DNA of 64,000 nucleotides. It comes from Pseudoselenomonas ruminantium. Lineage in GTDB: Bacteria > Bacillota > Negativicutes > Selenomonadales > Selenomonadaceae. The notes under the pieces are model-generated. The model searched no databases. It saw only the letters and a program-made list of their open reading frames with translations, and had not been told where the DNA came from. The stretch is taken from NCBI RefSeq assembly GCF_900113715.1, contig NZ_FOQK01000015.1:1-64000 (forward strand). The letters are read 5' to 3'. The position numbers and the translations under genes are program-made. Of the stretch, positions 1 through 7,460 are shown piece by piece (positions within the stretch are counted from its first letter, which is position 1; every line of letters starts with the position of its first letter).

Positions 1-233
1 ATATATCCATTAGACATGAATCCGAATAAGATTGCTTTCAGCATGTTGGCCGGGTTGTATCTGATGCGTCCAGTGATATGTTTCGGAACATTTTTCAGAT
101 ACTTCTCCAAGTCGATTCCCTCCATGAATCTGTCGAAAACCAACACTGGGTCGCAAATATCCAGATAATCTGAAATATATAGTGGCAAAATTGCCTGTTT
201 TGATTTAGAATAGTTGGTGGTTGAAATTTTCAT
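1..233 (-). CDS. Transposase N-terminal fragment (IS1182-like), cut by the window edge
   Basis: Reading the minus strand from ATG at 231-233 gives 77 residues with no stop before the window edge. The stretch reads ...DPVLVFDRFMEGIDLEKYL... and ...GRIRYNPANMLKAILFGFM..., the N-terminal DUF772-type domain of IS1182/IS5-like DDE transposases, which normally continue to 400-550 residues. The catalytic DDE core would lie outside the window, so integrity cannot be judged. Base composition is visibly more AT-rich than the genes that follow, in keeping with a mobile element. No terminal inverted repeat was recognised between this start and the hairpin at 256-297. Family assignment rests on motif memory only. 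Confidence 0.7.
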   Translation of the reverse strand, partial: MKISTTNYSKSKQAILPLYISDYLDICDPVLVFDRFMEGIDLEKYLKNVPKHITGRIRYNPANMLKAILFGFMSNGY

Positions 234-255
234 GTGGTATGTAAATTTTACCATA

Positions 256-297
256 AAAGGCGGTCCGCCGACTCTTTTGAGTCAGCGGACCGCCTTT
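256..297. terminator. Strong inverted repeat, probable terminator of the esterase operon
   Basis: A 19-bp stem (256-274 with 279-297, one mismatch) closes on a TTTT loop. It starts with AAAGGCGG and ends with CCGCCTTT. It lies just past the stop of the minus-strand esterase gene and also faces the transposase start, so it can end transcription of the operon that begins near 6.54 kb. Confidence 0.8.
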
Positions 298-342
298 GTT
301 ACTAGGGATGTGTTATTTCACAGCCCCTTCTTTTTCCTGCCG

Positions 343-1704
343 TTATTTCCGCTTCTGCGCGGCCATCCACTGGAAGAGTTTTACAGTCTTGCCTCCAATG
401 GTATCCTCGCATTCATCGTTATAGACGTAGATCCAGGACCAGTGGCCCATGTACTCATACGGAGTGCCATCGGCTTTCTTATACTTGCCGCTGGTGTCCA
501 CCACCTTGTCAAAGAAGCTGAAATGCACATCGGCACCAGCCTTTTTGAGCCGTGCTACCGTCGGTACTGCATAGTCCTTGGGCGGCAGCACCGTATCGGT
601 CTTGGCCGCCGTGAACCATATCGGCGTCTTGGCGATATTCTTGAGATCCTTATCGGAAATCAGGCTGTCCTTGAGCCCTTCGCAGGTCGGGAAGGCCGCA
701 GCAAAGAACCCTGGATTGTCGCGCACGAGCAGCATGGTCATATAACCGCCGTTGGAATCCCCGCCGACGTAAATGCGGTTCTCGTCCACATGGGGATGCT
801 TGGCCACATAGGCCTTGATGCATTCCATCAGCGGCTCGGAATAGATGGATGTGCCATCGGCAAAGCCTTTATAGCCGTGCATCCAATAGGTTCTGGCCTG
901 AGGAGCCAGCACATAGGCCCCGCCAAAGTATTTCTGGATGGACGCATCGGCAAACTGGGTGGCCTTGTTGCCCATGATGGGCAGAGACGGGGAATTGCCC
1001 CCCTCCCCCATGCCATGTAGCCAGATAATCAAGGGCTTTTTCTCATCCTTGTTCTTCAATTCCGGTTCATAGCTGGCATAGGGGAAGGAGTTGCGCACCA
1101 CCAGCTCATGGTTGTAGTGGAATTTATCGGCCTGCGGACGGATATCCCCCTGATTGTTGTCCACCACCAGCTTGCTGCCATCGGTGATGGTATAATGAGG
1201 TTTTACCCAATTGTTCAGCATGGTATGCAGGTCGAAATTCAGCGCAGCCCCCAGCGTATCCGTAGGGCCTACGGCCATTTCCAACGTCACATATCCGCCA
1301 CTTTCCACGGGATTGCCCTTAGCATCCGATACATAGGCCTTCGTTACCTGACGGTCACCCTCCAGATCTTTGTCCGAAGTCGATTCCGCCCCTAAAGAAA
1401 TCGTCGCCCCCTGCTTTTCCCGCATGGCTTCGGCAGGAGTGATGGCCCCTTCGGCCAATTCCCGGCGCACATGTACCTTGAAGGTTCCCGTATTCACTTC
1501 GCTAGCCTTGACCGTGCGGCCCAGATCCACGATGACCTTGGACACGGACGGTCCCCAGTCAAAGGTTTCCGTCACGGTCTTATAGGACGGCTGCTGCGCC
1601 GGCACGGCCGCCAATGAAGCAGGCGTCCCCAACGCGAATACACCGGCGGCCATGACACCGCAAAGACTCAAACGTATCATCTGCTGAAGCTGTTTCCTAG
1701 TCAT
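343..1704 (-). CDS. Secreted alpha/beta-hydrolase (esterase / predicted peptidase, PHB-depolymerase-like)
   Basis: 453 residues with a Sec signal peptide (positively charged start, hydrophobic residues 9-25, likely cleavage near 32). An N-terminal beta-rich region (about 40-200) precedes an alpha/beta-hydrolase domain. The oxyanion-hole motif is IIWLHG (226-231), the nucleophile elbow is GGDSNGG with Ser317, and likely acid and base are Asp370 and His421 (GHWSW). This matches the COG4099 group of predicted secreted esterases/peptidases related to feruloyl esterases. It is the last gene of an operon with a GH3 glycosidase and an SLH-porin, suggesting deacylation or trimming of plant-type glycans. 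The start has a GGGGGAGAAAG ribosome site. Substrate is not determinable from sequence. Confidence 0.75.
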   Translation of the reverse strand: MTRKQLQQMIRLSLCGVMAAGVFALGTPASLAAVPAQQPSYKTVTETFDWGPSVSKVIVDLGRTVKASEVNTGTFKVHVRRELAEGAITPAEAMREKQGATISLGAESTSDKDLEGDRQVTKAYVSDAKGNPVESGGYVTLEMAVGPTDTLGAALNFDLHTMLNNWVKPHYTITDGSKLVVDNNQGDIRPQADKFHYNHELVVRNSFPYASYEPELKNKDEKKPLIIWLHGMGEGGNSPSLPIMGNKATQFADASIQKYFGGAYVLAPQARTYWMHGYKGFADGTSIYSEPLMECIKAYVAKHPHVDENRIYVGGDSNGGYMTMLLVRDNPGFFAAAFPTCEGLKDSLISDKDLKNIAKTPIWFTAAKTDTVLPPKDYAVPTVARLKKAGADVHFSFFDKVVDTSGKYKKADGTPYEYMGHWSWIYVYNDECEDTIGGKTVKLFQWMAAQKRK

Positions 1705-1732
1705 ATCTTTCTCCCCCTCATAAAACCATTGC

Positions 1733-4126
1733 TCAACGTTTCAAAACCGGCACATCGTATTTAGCCGTGCGGCCATCCTTGATGACGCCCTTCCAGTTGA
1801 GGCCATAGGCGAAGTCATAGCTGTGGCCCTCGCTGTCCTTATAGCACTCCATATCGCGCGGGACATCCTCGCACTGCCCCTCGACCGTCACCATATCCTT
1901 CGGCTGCTGCATCGGCAACAGGCCCTGCGGCTCAGCCTTGCCCGTCAGGATATCGAAATAAGCAGCATCGCTGACGCCATAGCCGACGACGATAGCATCA
2001 GAGAGCGGCTCAACCTCGCTGAAAATCATGGGCTTCAACGCATGGACCATCGTGATGACCGACATCGGCTTGCCAGATTTTTCCGCACATTCGCGGCCGT
2101 ATCTGACACTGTCGATATCCGTCGCATTCGTGATGCGGGCCGTCTTGCCGAAGTAGCTGCGGTTCTCGCCTTCATCATGGGCGATGGACTGCCGGCGGAC
2201 GGCGGACGAATCAGCTGTATAGGTGCTGTACTGCAGCGACAGCGGAATGAAATTCCCCTTCTCATCGCAGCCAAGACCGTCAAACTGGTTGCCTACGTTC
2301 GTCGGATTGTCGATGACTGCCAGCACCATATCGGCCTTGGCTACTTCTGCTGGTGCCAGCCGCTTGATATCCGTGACGGCTGCCATCGGCTTGCCATCGC
2401 GGTCAACGGCTGTGAGCTCACCCACGGTATCGGTGACGACATGGAAATACTCCGCTGCCGTCTTGAGGTCTACGAGCAGGCTCCAGTTCGCCGGCGCATA
2501 GGTATGGAACGTCTTGTTCTCCATGGCCGGGCGATAGATCATCGGGATATAGACCGTCGGCTTGGCAGCCCCTGCCTCAGCCTTATGGATCACACCGCCC
2601 TTGTTCTTGAGCATGACGATGGACTTGAGCTGCGCCGCATAGCCTTTTGCCTTGTCCTGCGGATTGCCGACCTCACGGACGGTCTTGGCCACATCAAGAT
2701 ACGGATTCTCGAACAGGCCGATCTGGAAGATATTGCGCAGCAGGCGCACAGCCGATTGCTGGAACCGAGCATCCATGAATGCCTTGCCATGTTCCTTGAC
2801 GCCCATCGCATAGGCGTCGAGCACCGGCTGCTTGTCATTGTTGCCGCCGAACTGGTCGACACCAGCCATCAAAGCCTTATAGTGACGCACGACCTCATTA
2901 TCGTGCTCAACACCCCAGGCCGTCGAAATGCCCTTGCCCACTTTCTTCGGGATATCATGCGTGACACACCAGTCCGTGCAGATGACGCCATCGTAATGGT
3001 ACTTATCGCGCAGCAGGCCGATCTTGAACTTGCTGAAGGCACTGCCGACTTTCTCGCCCAGTGAGCCATCATCGCTCCAGGCGATCGAATACGAGCTCAT
3101 GACCGCACTCGGCATCTTCGTCTTGCCCGCGAGTCTGAGGCCGCCTTCCACGAAGGGAATCAGCTGCGTGTTGAACTGCCCGCCTGGATAGACCGCGTAC
3201 TTGCCGTACTTCGAATGCGCCTCACGGCCTCCTTCGCCAACACCGTCACCTGGCCAATGCTTCATCATCGCATTGACGCTGTACTTGCCCCAGCCCATGT
3301 CCTTGCTATTCACGATGGTCGACTGGACGCCATCCATCGTAGCACGGGCCATGTCACGGGACAGTGCCGGATCTTCGCCGAAGGTGCCATAGTAACGCGT
3401 CCAGCGCGGGTCGGTCGCCAAATCGATTTGCGGCGAAAGCCCCGTGCCGATGCCGAGCAGGCGGTATTCCTTCGAGGAAATCTCGCCAAACTCCTTGGCA
3501 ATCGACGGGTCAAAGGTCGCCGCGATGCCAAGATTGCTGGGCCAGCGCGATACGCCCCCCGTCACATCCTTGAGATACACACCGTTGCCGCGGGCATCGC
3601 TGCGCGGATCTGAGCTCGTGTTGGCGGGGATGGCAAAGGGCAAGCTTTCCGCATAGGCCTGCATGGCGTTATTCCACTTGGCCGTAACCTCATTGCTGGC
3701 CGTGCTGTCAGCATTGAGCACCGTACGCACATGGTCGTCCCGCAGCATCTTCCGCTGTTCGTCGTTGAGCTCTGGTTTGAGATTGCGCTGATGCATGCTG
3801 TAAAGCATCAGGCCGGCAATATCCTCCGTGCTGAGCTGGCGCGCCAAATCCTCCGCCCGCTCCTGGGGCGTCAGCCGCCAGTCCTCATAGCGGTCCAGCT
3901 TGCCATTGCGGTTCATGTCCTTGAAAGCCTTGCCATCGACAGTCAGTATCTTTACGCCAGAATCCGGCATAAAGCCCAGCTCAGCACCATCCTTGTTCTG
4001 GATCAGCGCATAGCCATCGGCCGTCTTGGTCTCTGTATACTCCACTGCCGAAGCTGCCTGCACCTGTGTACCAGCCATCGCCAGCATCAGGGCCACGGCC
4101 AAAGCTGCATTGCGTTTCTTATTCAT
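1733..4126 (-). CDS. Glycoside hydrolase family 3 beta-glucosidase, exported
   Basis: 797 residues with a clear signal peptide (residues 1-24, cleavage after VQA). GH3 N-domain features: a calcium-like loop MNRNGKLDRYEDW (71-83), the substrate motif KHWPGDG (289-295) and the nucleophile in VICTDW, Asp385. The C-terminal (alpha/beta)6 sandwich covers about 480-740. Family members hydrolyse beta-linked glucosides or related beta-glycosides from the non-reducing end; location here would be periplasmic. The gene lies 22 bp after the SLH-porin and 28 bp before the esterase, so the three are probably one transcript. Length and motifs are normal, with no sign of decay even though the operon's putative antiterminator is broken. 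Confidence 0.9.
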   Translation of the reverse strand: MNKKRNAALAVALMLAMAGTQVQAASAVEYTETKTADGYALIQNKDGAELGFMPDSGVKILTVDGKAFKDMNRNGKLDRYEDWRLTPQERAEDLARQLSTEDIAGLMLYSMHQRNLKPELNDEQRKMLRDDHVRTVLNADSTASNEVTAKWNNAMQAYAESLPFAIPANTSSDPRSDARGNGVYLKDVTGGVSRWPSNLGIAATFDPSIAKEFGEISSKEYRLLGIGTGLSPQIDLATDPRWTRYYGTFGEDPALSRDMARATMDGVQSTIVNSKDMGWGKYSVNAMMKHWPGDGVGEGGREAHSKYGKYAVYPGGQFNTQLIPFVEGGLRLAGKTKMPSAVMSSYSIAWSDDGSLGEKVGSAFSKFKIGLLRDKYHYDGVICTDWCVTHDIPKKVGKGISTAWGVEHDNEVVRHYKALMAGVDQFGGNNDKQPVLDAYAMGVKEHGKAFMDARFQQSAVRLLRNIFQIGLFENPYLDVAKTVREVGNPQDKAKGYAAQLKSIVMLKNKGGVIHKAEAGAAKPTVYIPMIYRPAMENKTFHTYAPANWSLLVDLKTAAEYFHVVTDTVGELTAVDRDGKPMAAVTDIKRLAPAEVAKADMVLAVIDNPTNVGNQFDGLGCDEKGNFIPLSLQYSTYTADSSAVRRQSIAHDEGENRSYFGKTARITNATDIDSVRYGRECAEKSGKPMSVITMVHALKPMIFSEVEPLSDAIVVGYGVSDAAYFDILTGKAEPQGLLPMQQPKDMVTVEGQCEDVPRDMECYKDSEGHSYDFAYGLNWKGVIKDGRTAKYDVPVLKR

Positions 4127-4147
4127 GATTGGATTCCCCCTATCCCC

Positions 4148-5563
4148 TTAGAAGAACAGCTGCGCCTGGAAACGATAGAGATCCGAGCGTTTATCCGTAT
4201 CGATTTCACGGCCCCAGGTGTAGAATGTGTCGAGCATGATGTTCTTGGCCGGCACGTAATTCACACCGAGGCGGATGAATTTCTCGTTGAGCCCGCACCA
4301 ATCCGTGACCGTCGGCCAGGAAAGCGCTGGCTCATAGCGATAGGTTGCCGTGATGCCATAGGAGCCCGGCTTACTAAGATCTGCACCCTTGTACTGGACC
4401 TGCAGCCAGCGGCCCGGCTGTTTTGTTTTGGTACCCGCATCCGGATTGCTGCTGTCGCGCTTGGCATTGCTGTTGATAAGGCCGGCACGCACCTGCCAAT
4501 TCTTATCAAAGACATGATGCCCATGAACAAAGTAGTAAAGGACACGGCCTTGATCCGGATCTTGATAACGGCTGGCCATAGCCGAACTGGACGAAAGGCC
4601 GAAATTGATGTCGTTCTTGTCATCGAACGGATAGAAGAACCGCAGGCTCGTGACCTGTTCATCCTCACGTTTGCCGCCCATTGCATAATCCCAAAGATCC
4701 ATCTTGCCCGTCGTGAAGAAGGTCTTGAATTTCTTCTTGCCCTGGACGAGCTGGATGCCGGCGAAGTCGCAGTCGATGTCCATGCCCCAGCCATAGATAT
4801 TCCACTCGTTCCATTTGCCGACCTTGACGTCAAGGCCCAGCTTCGGGAAGCGGCCCGTGACATACGGATCGATCGTGACGCCTGCATGGTCCTCATCGGG
4901 CGATATGCTCTTGCTGTCCTTGTTCAGCGCGCTGAAGGTGCCACGATAGCCCACATCCGCATGCGCCTGCCAATCCTCATTGATCTTATAGGTCGAGTTG
5001 ACCGCAATATGGACCATATTGGCCCGCGTCGAGCGTGCCGTACCGCCCGCTCCATTGTCCTTCAGGTAATGGTCATTGCGCAGGCGCGCATAGCCGCTGA
5101 TGGAAAGCTTGTCTGCCAGTGCTGCCGCTTTCTTGAGTCCTTCCCTCTCCTCCGGCGTGAACGACGCTTCACCCTTTCCGCTCGTTTCGCTCATGTCCAT
5201 GGCATCGAGCTTGGCCAGCATACGGGCCTTCTTGATGTCATAGTAATACGCCTCATTGAGCTTCTTGAGCTCGGCCTGCTGGGCCTCGGTCATCGCCGCC
5301 TGATTCTGCATGGCGGCATCGACGATCATGGCCATCTCCATACGGCTCATGATGCGTCCCTCGGGAATCGCCAGCGTATAGTCTGGTACGACACCAGCAG
5401 AAATCAGGTCATTGACCGCGCCATAGGACCAGTCGTTTACCGGCACCTCTGACAGGAAGCCATTGGCGGCGGCCTCGCCAGTCACACTGCTGCCCAGTGC
5501 CAGCGCTGCCGAGACTACTGCGGCTCCTAACGTTCTCTTGCTTCTCTTCGTCCAATCTTTCAT
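4148..5563 (-). CDS. SLH-domain outer-membrane porin
   Basis: 471 residues: signal peptide (1-33), one S-layer homology domain (about 36-95, with VNDWSYGAVNDLISAGV), a Lys/Glu/Ala-rich coiled coil (about 96-140), then a long amphipathic beta-rich segment ending in aromatic residues (QAQLFF), as expected for a 14-18 strand barrel. This SLH-plus-barrel arrangement is the OmpM/Mep45-type porin of Negativicutes, in which the SLH domain binds polyaminated peptidoglycan and tethers the outer membrane. It is first of the three structural genes, preceded by a RAT site at 5614-5643 and a strong GGAGG ribosome site. In this setting it may serve as an inducible saccharide porin rather than the bulk porin (inference). 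Confidence 0.88.
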   Translation of the reverse strand: MKDWTKRSKRTLGAAVVSAALALGSSVTGEAAANGFLSEVPVNDWSYGAVNDLISAGVVPDYTLAIPEGRIMSRMEMAMIVDAAMQNQAAMTEAQQAELKKLNEAYYYDIKKARMLAKLDAMDMSETSGKGEASFTPEEREGLKKAAALADKLSISGYARLRNDHYLKDNGAGGTARSTRANMVHIAVNSTYKINEDWQAHADVGYRGTFSALNKDSKSISPDEDHAGVTIDPYVTGRFPKLGLDVKVGKWNEWNIYGWGMDIDCDFAGIQLVQGKKKFKTFFTTGKMDLWDYAMGGKREDEQVTSLRFFYPFDDKNDINFGLSSSSAMASRYQDPDQGRVLYYFVHGHHVFDKNWQVRAGLINSNAKRDSSNPDAGTKTKQPGRWLQVQYKGADLSKPGSYGITATYRYEPALSWPTVTDWCGLNEKFIRLGVNYVPAKNIMLDTFYTWGREIDTDKRSDLYRFQAQLFF

Positions 5564-5613
5564 TTGTCTTCCTCCAAAATTTGAATTTCATGATACTCAC
5601 TACATTAAATCTT

Positions 5614-5643
5614 GAAGGTTTGGCCAACTTAATGTCACCATCC
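5614..5643 (-). promoter_or_regulatory. RAT (ribonucleic antiterminator) site ahead of the porin gene
   Basis: A 30-bp sequence identical to 6471-6500. On the minus strand it begins GGATGGTGACATT and ends GGCCAAACCTTC, fitting the LicT/SacT RAT pattern (GGATNGTNAC ... GGCAAAACCT). RNA just 3' of it (about 5605-5617) can pair with the GGAGG ribosome site of the porin. No U-tract terminator follows, so control here might be translational; that part is inference. Confidence 0.7.
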
Positions 5644-5757
5644 AGCGGGGAATGCCTCCTGCTGACATGTCACCTCACTTTGCGCCGGAGCCTTGCCTGC
5701 GCTCTCCCCTAAAAGCATCGGCTCAGCTTCAGCCTGTATTTCTTATATGGGACAGGA

Positions 5758-6335
5758 TCACTCCTGACTCTTGCGGATGATCTTGGCGATATGGATCATC
5801 AGATAGAACTGCTCATCGCCGCTTACCGCATAGCGGTACTTGCGCGCCAGGAAGGCTGCAATCTTCTCGACACATTCATGGGCGCGCTGGTATTTCTTCT
5901 GTACCATCGCTTCCATCTCTTCGTCCACGTCGTCCTGCGGCGGATTCACTCCACTGAACATCCGCTGCGCAAAGAATTTCAGATGTGTGACAAAGCGGTA
6001 ATAGGGCAGGGAATCCTTGTCGAACTCGATGCCGCAGGTCCGCCGCACGATGTTGGAAATCTCTTCGATAAGATGCAAGATTTTATCAGCCATTGGCTGC
6101 TTGAGATCCAGCTGCGCATCGATGAGATGCATCGCGATGAAACCCGCTTCATCCTCGGGCATATCGACATCGAACTGCGCATCGAGCATCATCACGGCCT
6201 TTTCGGCCAGCGCAAACTCCTGCGGATAAAAACGCCGCGTCTCCCAAATATACCACGCCCCATAGCCACGACCTCGCAGCCATCCTCGTCGCTGGTCACG
6301 ATTACATTATTGTTCAATATCTTTTTTATCAGCAC
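5758..6335 (-). pseudogene. LicT/BglG-family antiterminator, broken by internal deletion and frameshift
   Basis: The gene starts at GTG 6333-6335 with a GGGGG ribosome site and encodes an intact co-antiterminator RNA-binding start (LIKKILNNNVIV...VAMGRG). At about 6259-6262 the reading shifts frame and jumps straight to IWETRRFYPQEFALAEKAV, which in LicT lies at the end of PRD1. PRD2 then runs normally (MPEDEAGFIAMHL..., LPYYRFVTHLKFFAQR, ending at 5758). Compared with a typical 275-280 residue LicT, roughly 90 residues of PRD1 are missing and the halves are out of frame. Without the frameshift the product would still lack most of PRD1. It stands at the head of the porin/GH3/esterase operon, where such regulators normally sit. 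Confidence 0.82.
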
Positions 6336-6372
6336 GTCAAATTCCCCCAAGATTCCTGCGCCAGACAAAACA

Positions 6373-6421
6373 AAAAGGCAAAACAGTATAGCAATCCCCA
6401 TTGCTAGATCTGTCTTGCCTT
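6373..6421 (-). terminator. Leader terminator between RAT and the antiterminator gene
   Basis: On the minus strand, AAGGCAAGACAG...ATTGCTATACTGTTTTGCC forms a stem of about 21 bp around a GGGG loop, followed by a run of T residues. Its place in the leader, after the RAT at 6471-6500 and before the GTG start, is that of the attenuator which a LicT-type protein would overcome. RAT and terminator are separated by about 50 nt and do not overlap, which is unusual. Confidence 0.75.
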
Positions 6422-6470
6422 ATCCATACCTATCATACTGAATCCCTCCAAAAATAGCACACGTATTTTC

Positions 6471-6500
6471 GAAGGTTTGGCCAACTTAATGTCACCATCC
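6471..6500 (-). promoter_or_regulatory. RAT site in the leader of the antiterminator gene
   Basis: Perfect 30-bp copy of the RAT at 5614-5643, placed 38-67 nt downstream of a predicted transcription start. A GGAGGG sequence about 27 nt further on precedes a ten-codon mini-ORF (ATG ATA GGT ATG ... TAG) that runs into the terminator stem. Pairing of the post-RAT segment with this GGAGG is possible, as in the porin leader. Confidence 0.72.
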
Positions 6501-6543
6501 ATACCACGGTCAAAAAATACAAAGTAATTTCAAACTAGAACCA

Positions 6544-6572
6544 AGTATATCACAGTCCACCAGCCTTGTCAA
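6544..6572 (-). promoter_or_regulatory. Sigma-70 promoter of the antiterminator/porin/GH3 operon
   Basis: Minus-strand TTGACA (6567-6572), 17-nt spacer, TATACT (6544-6549). Good consensus match placed just upstream of the RAT leader. The transcript would start near 6537. Confidence 0.75.
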
Positions 6573-6605
6573 AATTTATTCTATAATGATTCTCAAGCCT
6601 TCTGC

Positions 6606-7253
6606 TCAACGGAACCGGTTGGGCCGCGGATGGAACAGATGCCAGCCGTAATACAGGGCACTGAACCGCAGGCCGACCACAATCACAAAACAGAGCCAGG
6701 CCATGCCTGGCAGGCCGATATACGGATAGAGCAGGCATGAGATCAGCGCGCCCACCAGTGAGGCCGTCGCATAGATGTCCTTATAGAGCACCACCGGCAT
6801 ACGCTGGGCCATGATGTCGCGCAGGATGCCGCCGCCCACGGCCGTGATGACGCCGAGCAGCACCGGCAGCAGATACGGATTGCCATTTTCGTGGGACAGC
6901 CCCGTGAGCATGCCCGTGATCGTGAAGGACGCCAGCCCGATCGTATCGCAGATATTATATAGCCATATGATATGGCGCTTGCCGCGATGCGAAACCCAGC
7001 CGGCTGAATACAGCCAGCTGACAAGCGCCGCAGTCAACATCGCGAGGACAAAATCCGTGATATTACAAAGCGTCACCGGCGGCGTGATGCCCGCCAGCAC
7101 ATCGCGCACCATGCCGCCGCCCACAGCGGTCAGCAGGGCCAGCACGATCACGCCGAACACATCCATGCGCTTCTCGATAGCCACCATTGCTCCCGATACA
7201 GCAAACGCAATAGTGCCCATGATATCAAAAATCTCCCAAGTCAAACTCTCCAA
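6606..7253 (-). CDS. TRIC/YadS-family (UPF0126) membrane protein, seven TM segments
   Basis: 215 residues made of two homologous three-helix repeats plus a last helix. Each repeat carries a signature of the family: GGGMVRDVLAGITPPV (near 46-61) and GGGILRDIMAQRMPVVL (near 139-155). Prokaryotic relatives are trimeric channels for monovalent cations; some have been linked to glycine transport. The track start is a TTG at 7251-7253 with a nearby AGGA; a second TTG three codons on (LTWEIFDIMG) is an alternative, since family members begin only a few residues before the first helix. The gene stands alone, divergent from the chemoreceptor at 7461. Confidence 0.85.
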   Translation of the reverse strand: MESLTWEIFDIMGTIAFAVSGAMVAIEKRMDVFGVIVLALLTAVGGGMVRDVLAGITPPVTLCNITDFVLAMLTAALVSWLYSAGWVSHRGKRHIIWLYNICDTIGLASFTITGMLTGLSHENGNPYLLPVLLGVITAVGGGILRDIMAQRMPVVLYKDIYATASLVGALISCLLYPYIGLPGMAWLCFVIVVGLRFSALYYGWHLFHPRPNRFR

Positions 7254-7408
7254 AATCCTGCCATCCTCTCGCTTTTATCTCCCCACTATCGTACCGCAGC
7301 GGCTCCGCCGCCGTCAATACAGCCGGCAACTCTGCTGGTAAAAAACCGAAATATTCCTTGCGCTCTGCTGCTTTCGCAGCAGGATTTCATCCCTTTTTAA
7401 CGAATACG

Positions 7409-7434
7409 TAAATATGCTTGTTAGGAAACGATCA
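7409..7434 (+). promoter_or_regulatory. Possible sigma-28 (flagellar) promoter of the chemoreceptor
   Basis: TAAA at 7409-7412 and CGATCA at 7429-7434 resemble the TAAA-N15-GCCGATAA pattern used for motility genes, with five of eight bases matching in the second box. It lies 27 nt upstream of the chemoreceptor start. Weak but sensibly placed. Confidence 0.4.
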
Positions 7435-7460
7435 CTAGACAAATTGAAAGAGGGATACGT

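Noticed and set aside
1823-3064. Plus-strand 413-residue ORF opposite the GH3 gene
   Set aside because: Antisense shadow with biased composition; the GH3 frame has signal peptide and catalytic motifs.
3731-5452. Plus-strand 573-residue ORF opposite the GH3 and porin genes
   Set aside because: Mirror of two convincing minus-strand genes in GC-rich DNA. His/Arg/Ile-rich translation, no ribosome site, no known motif.
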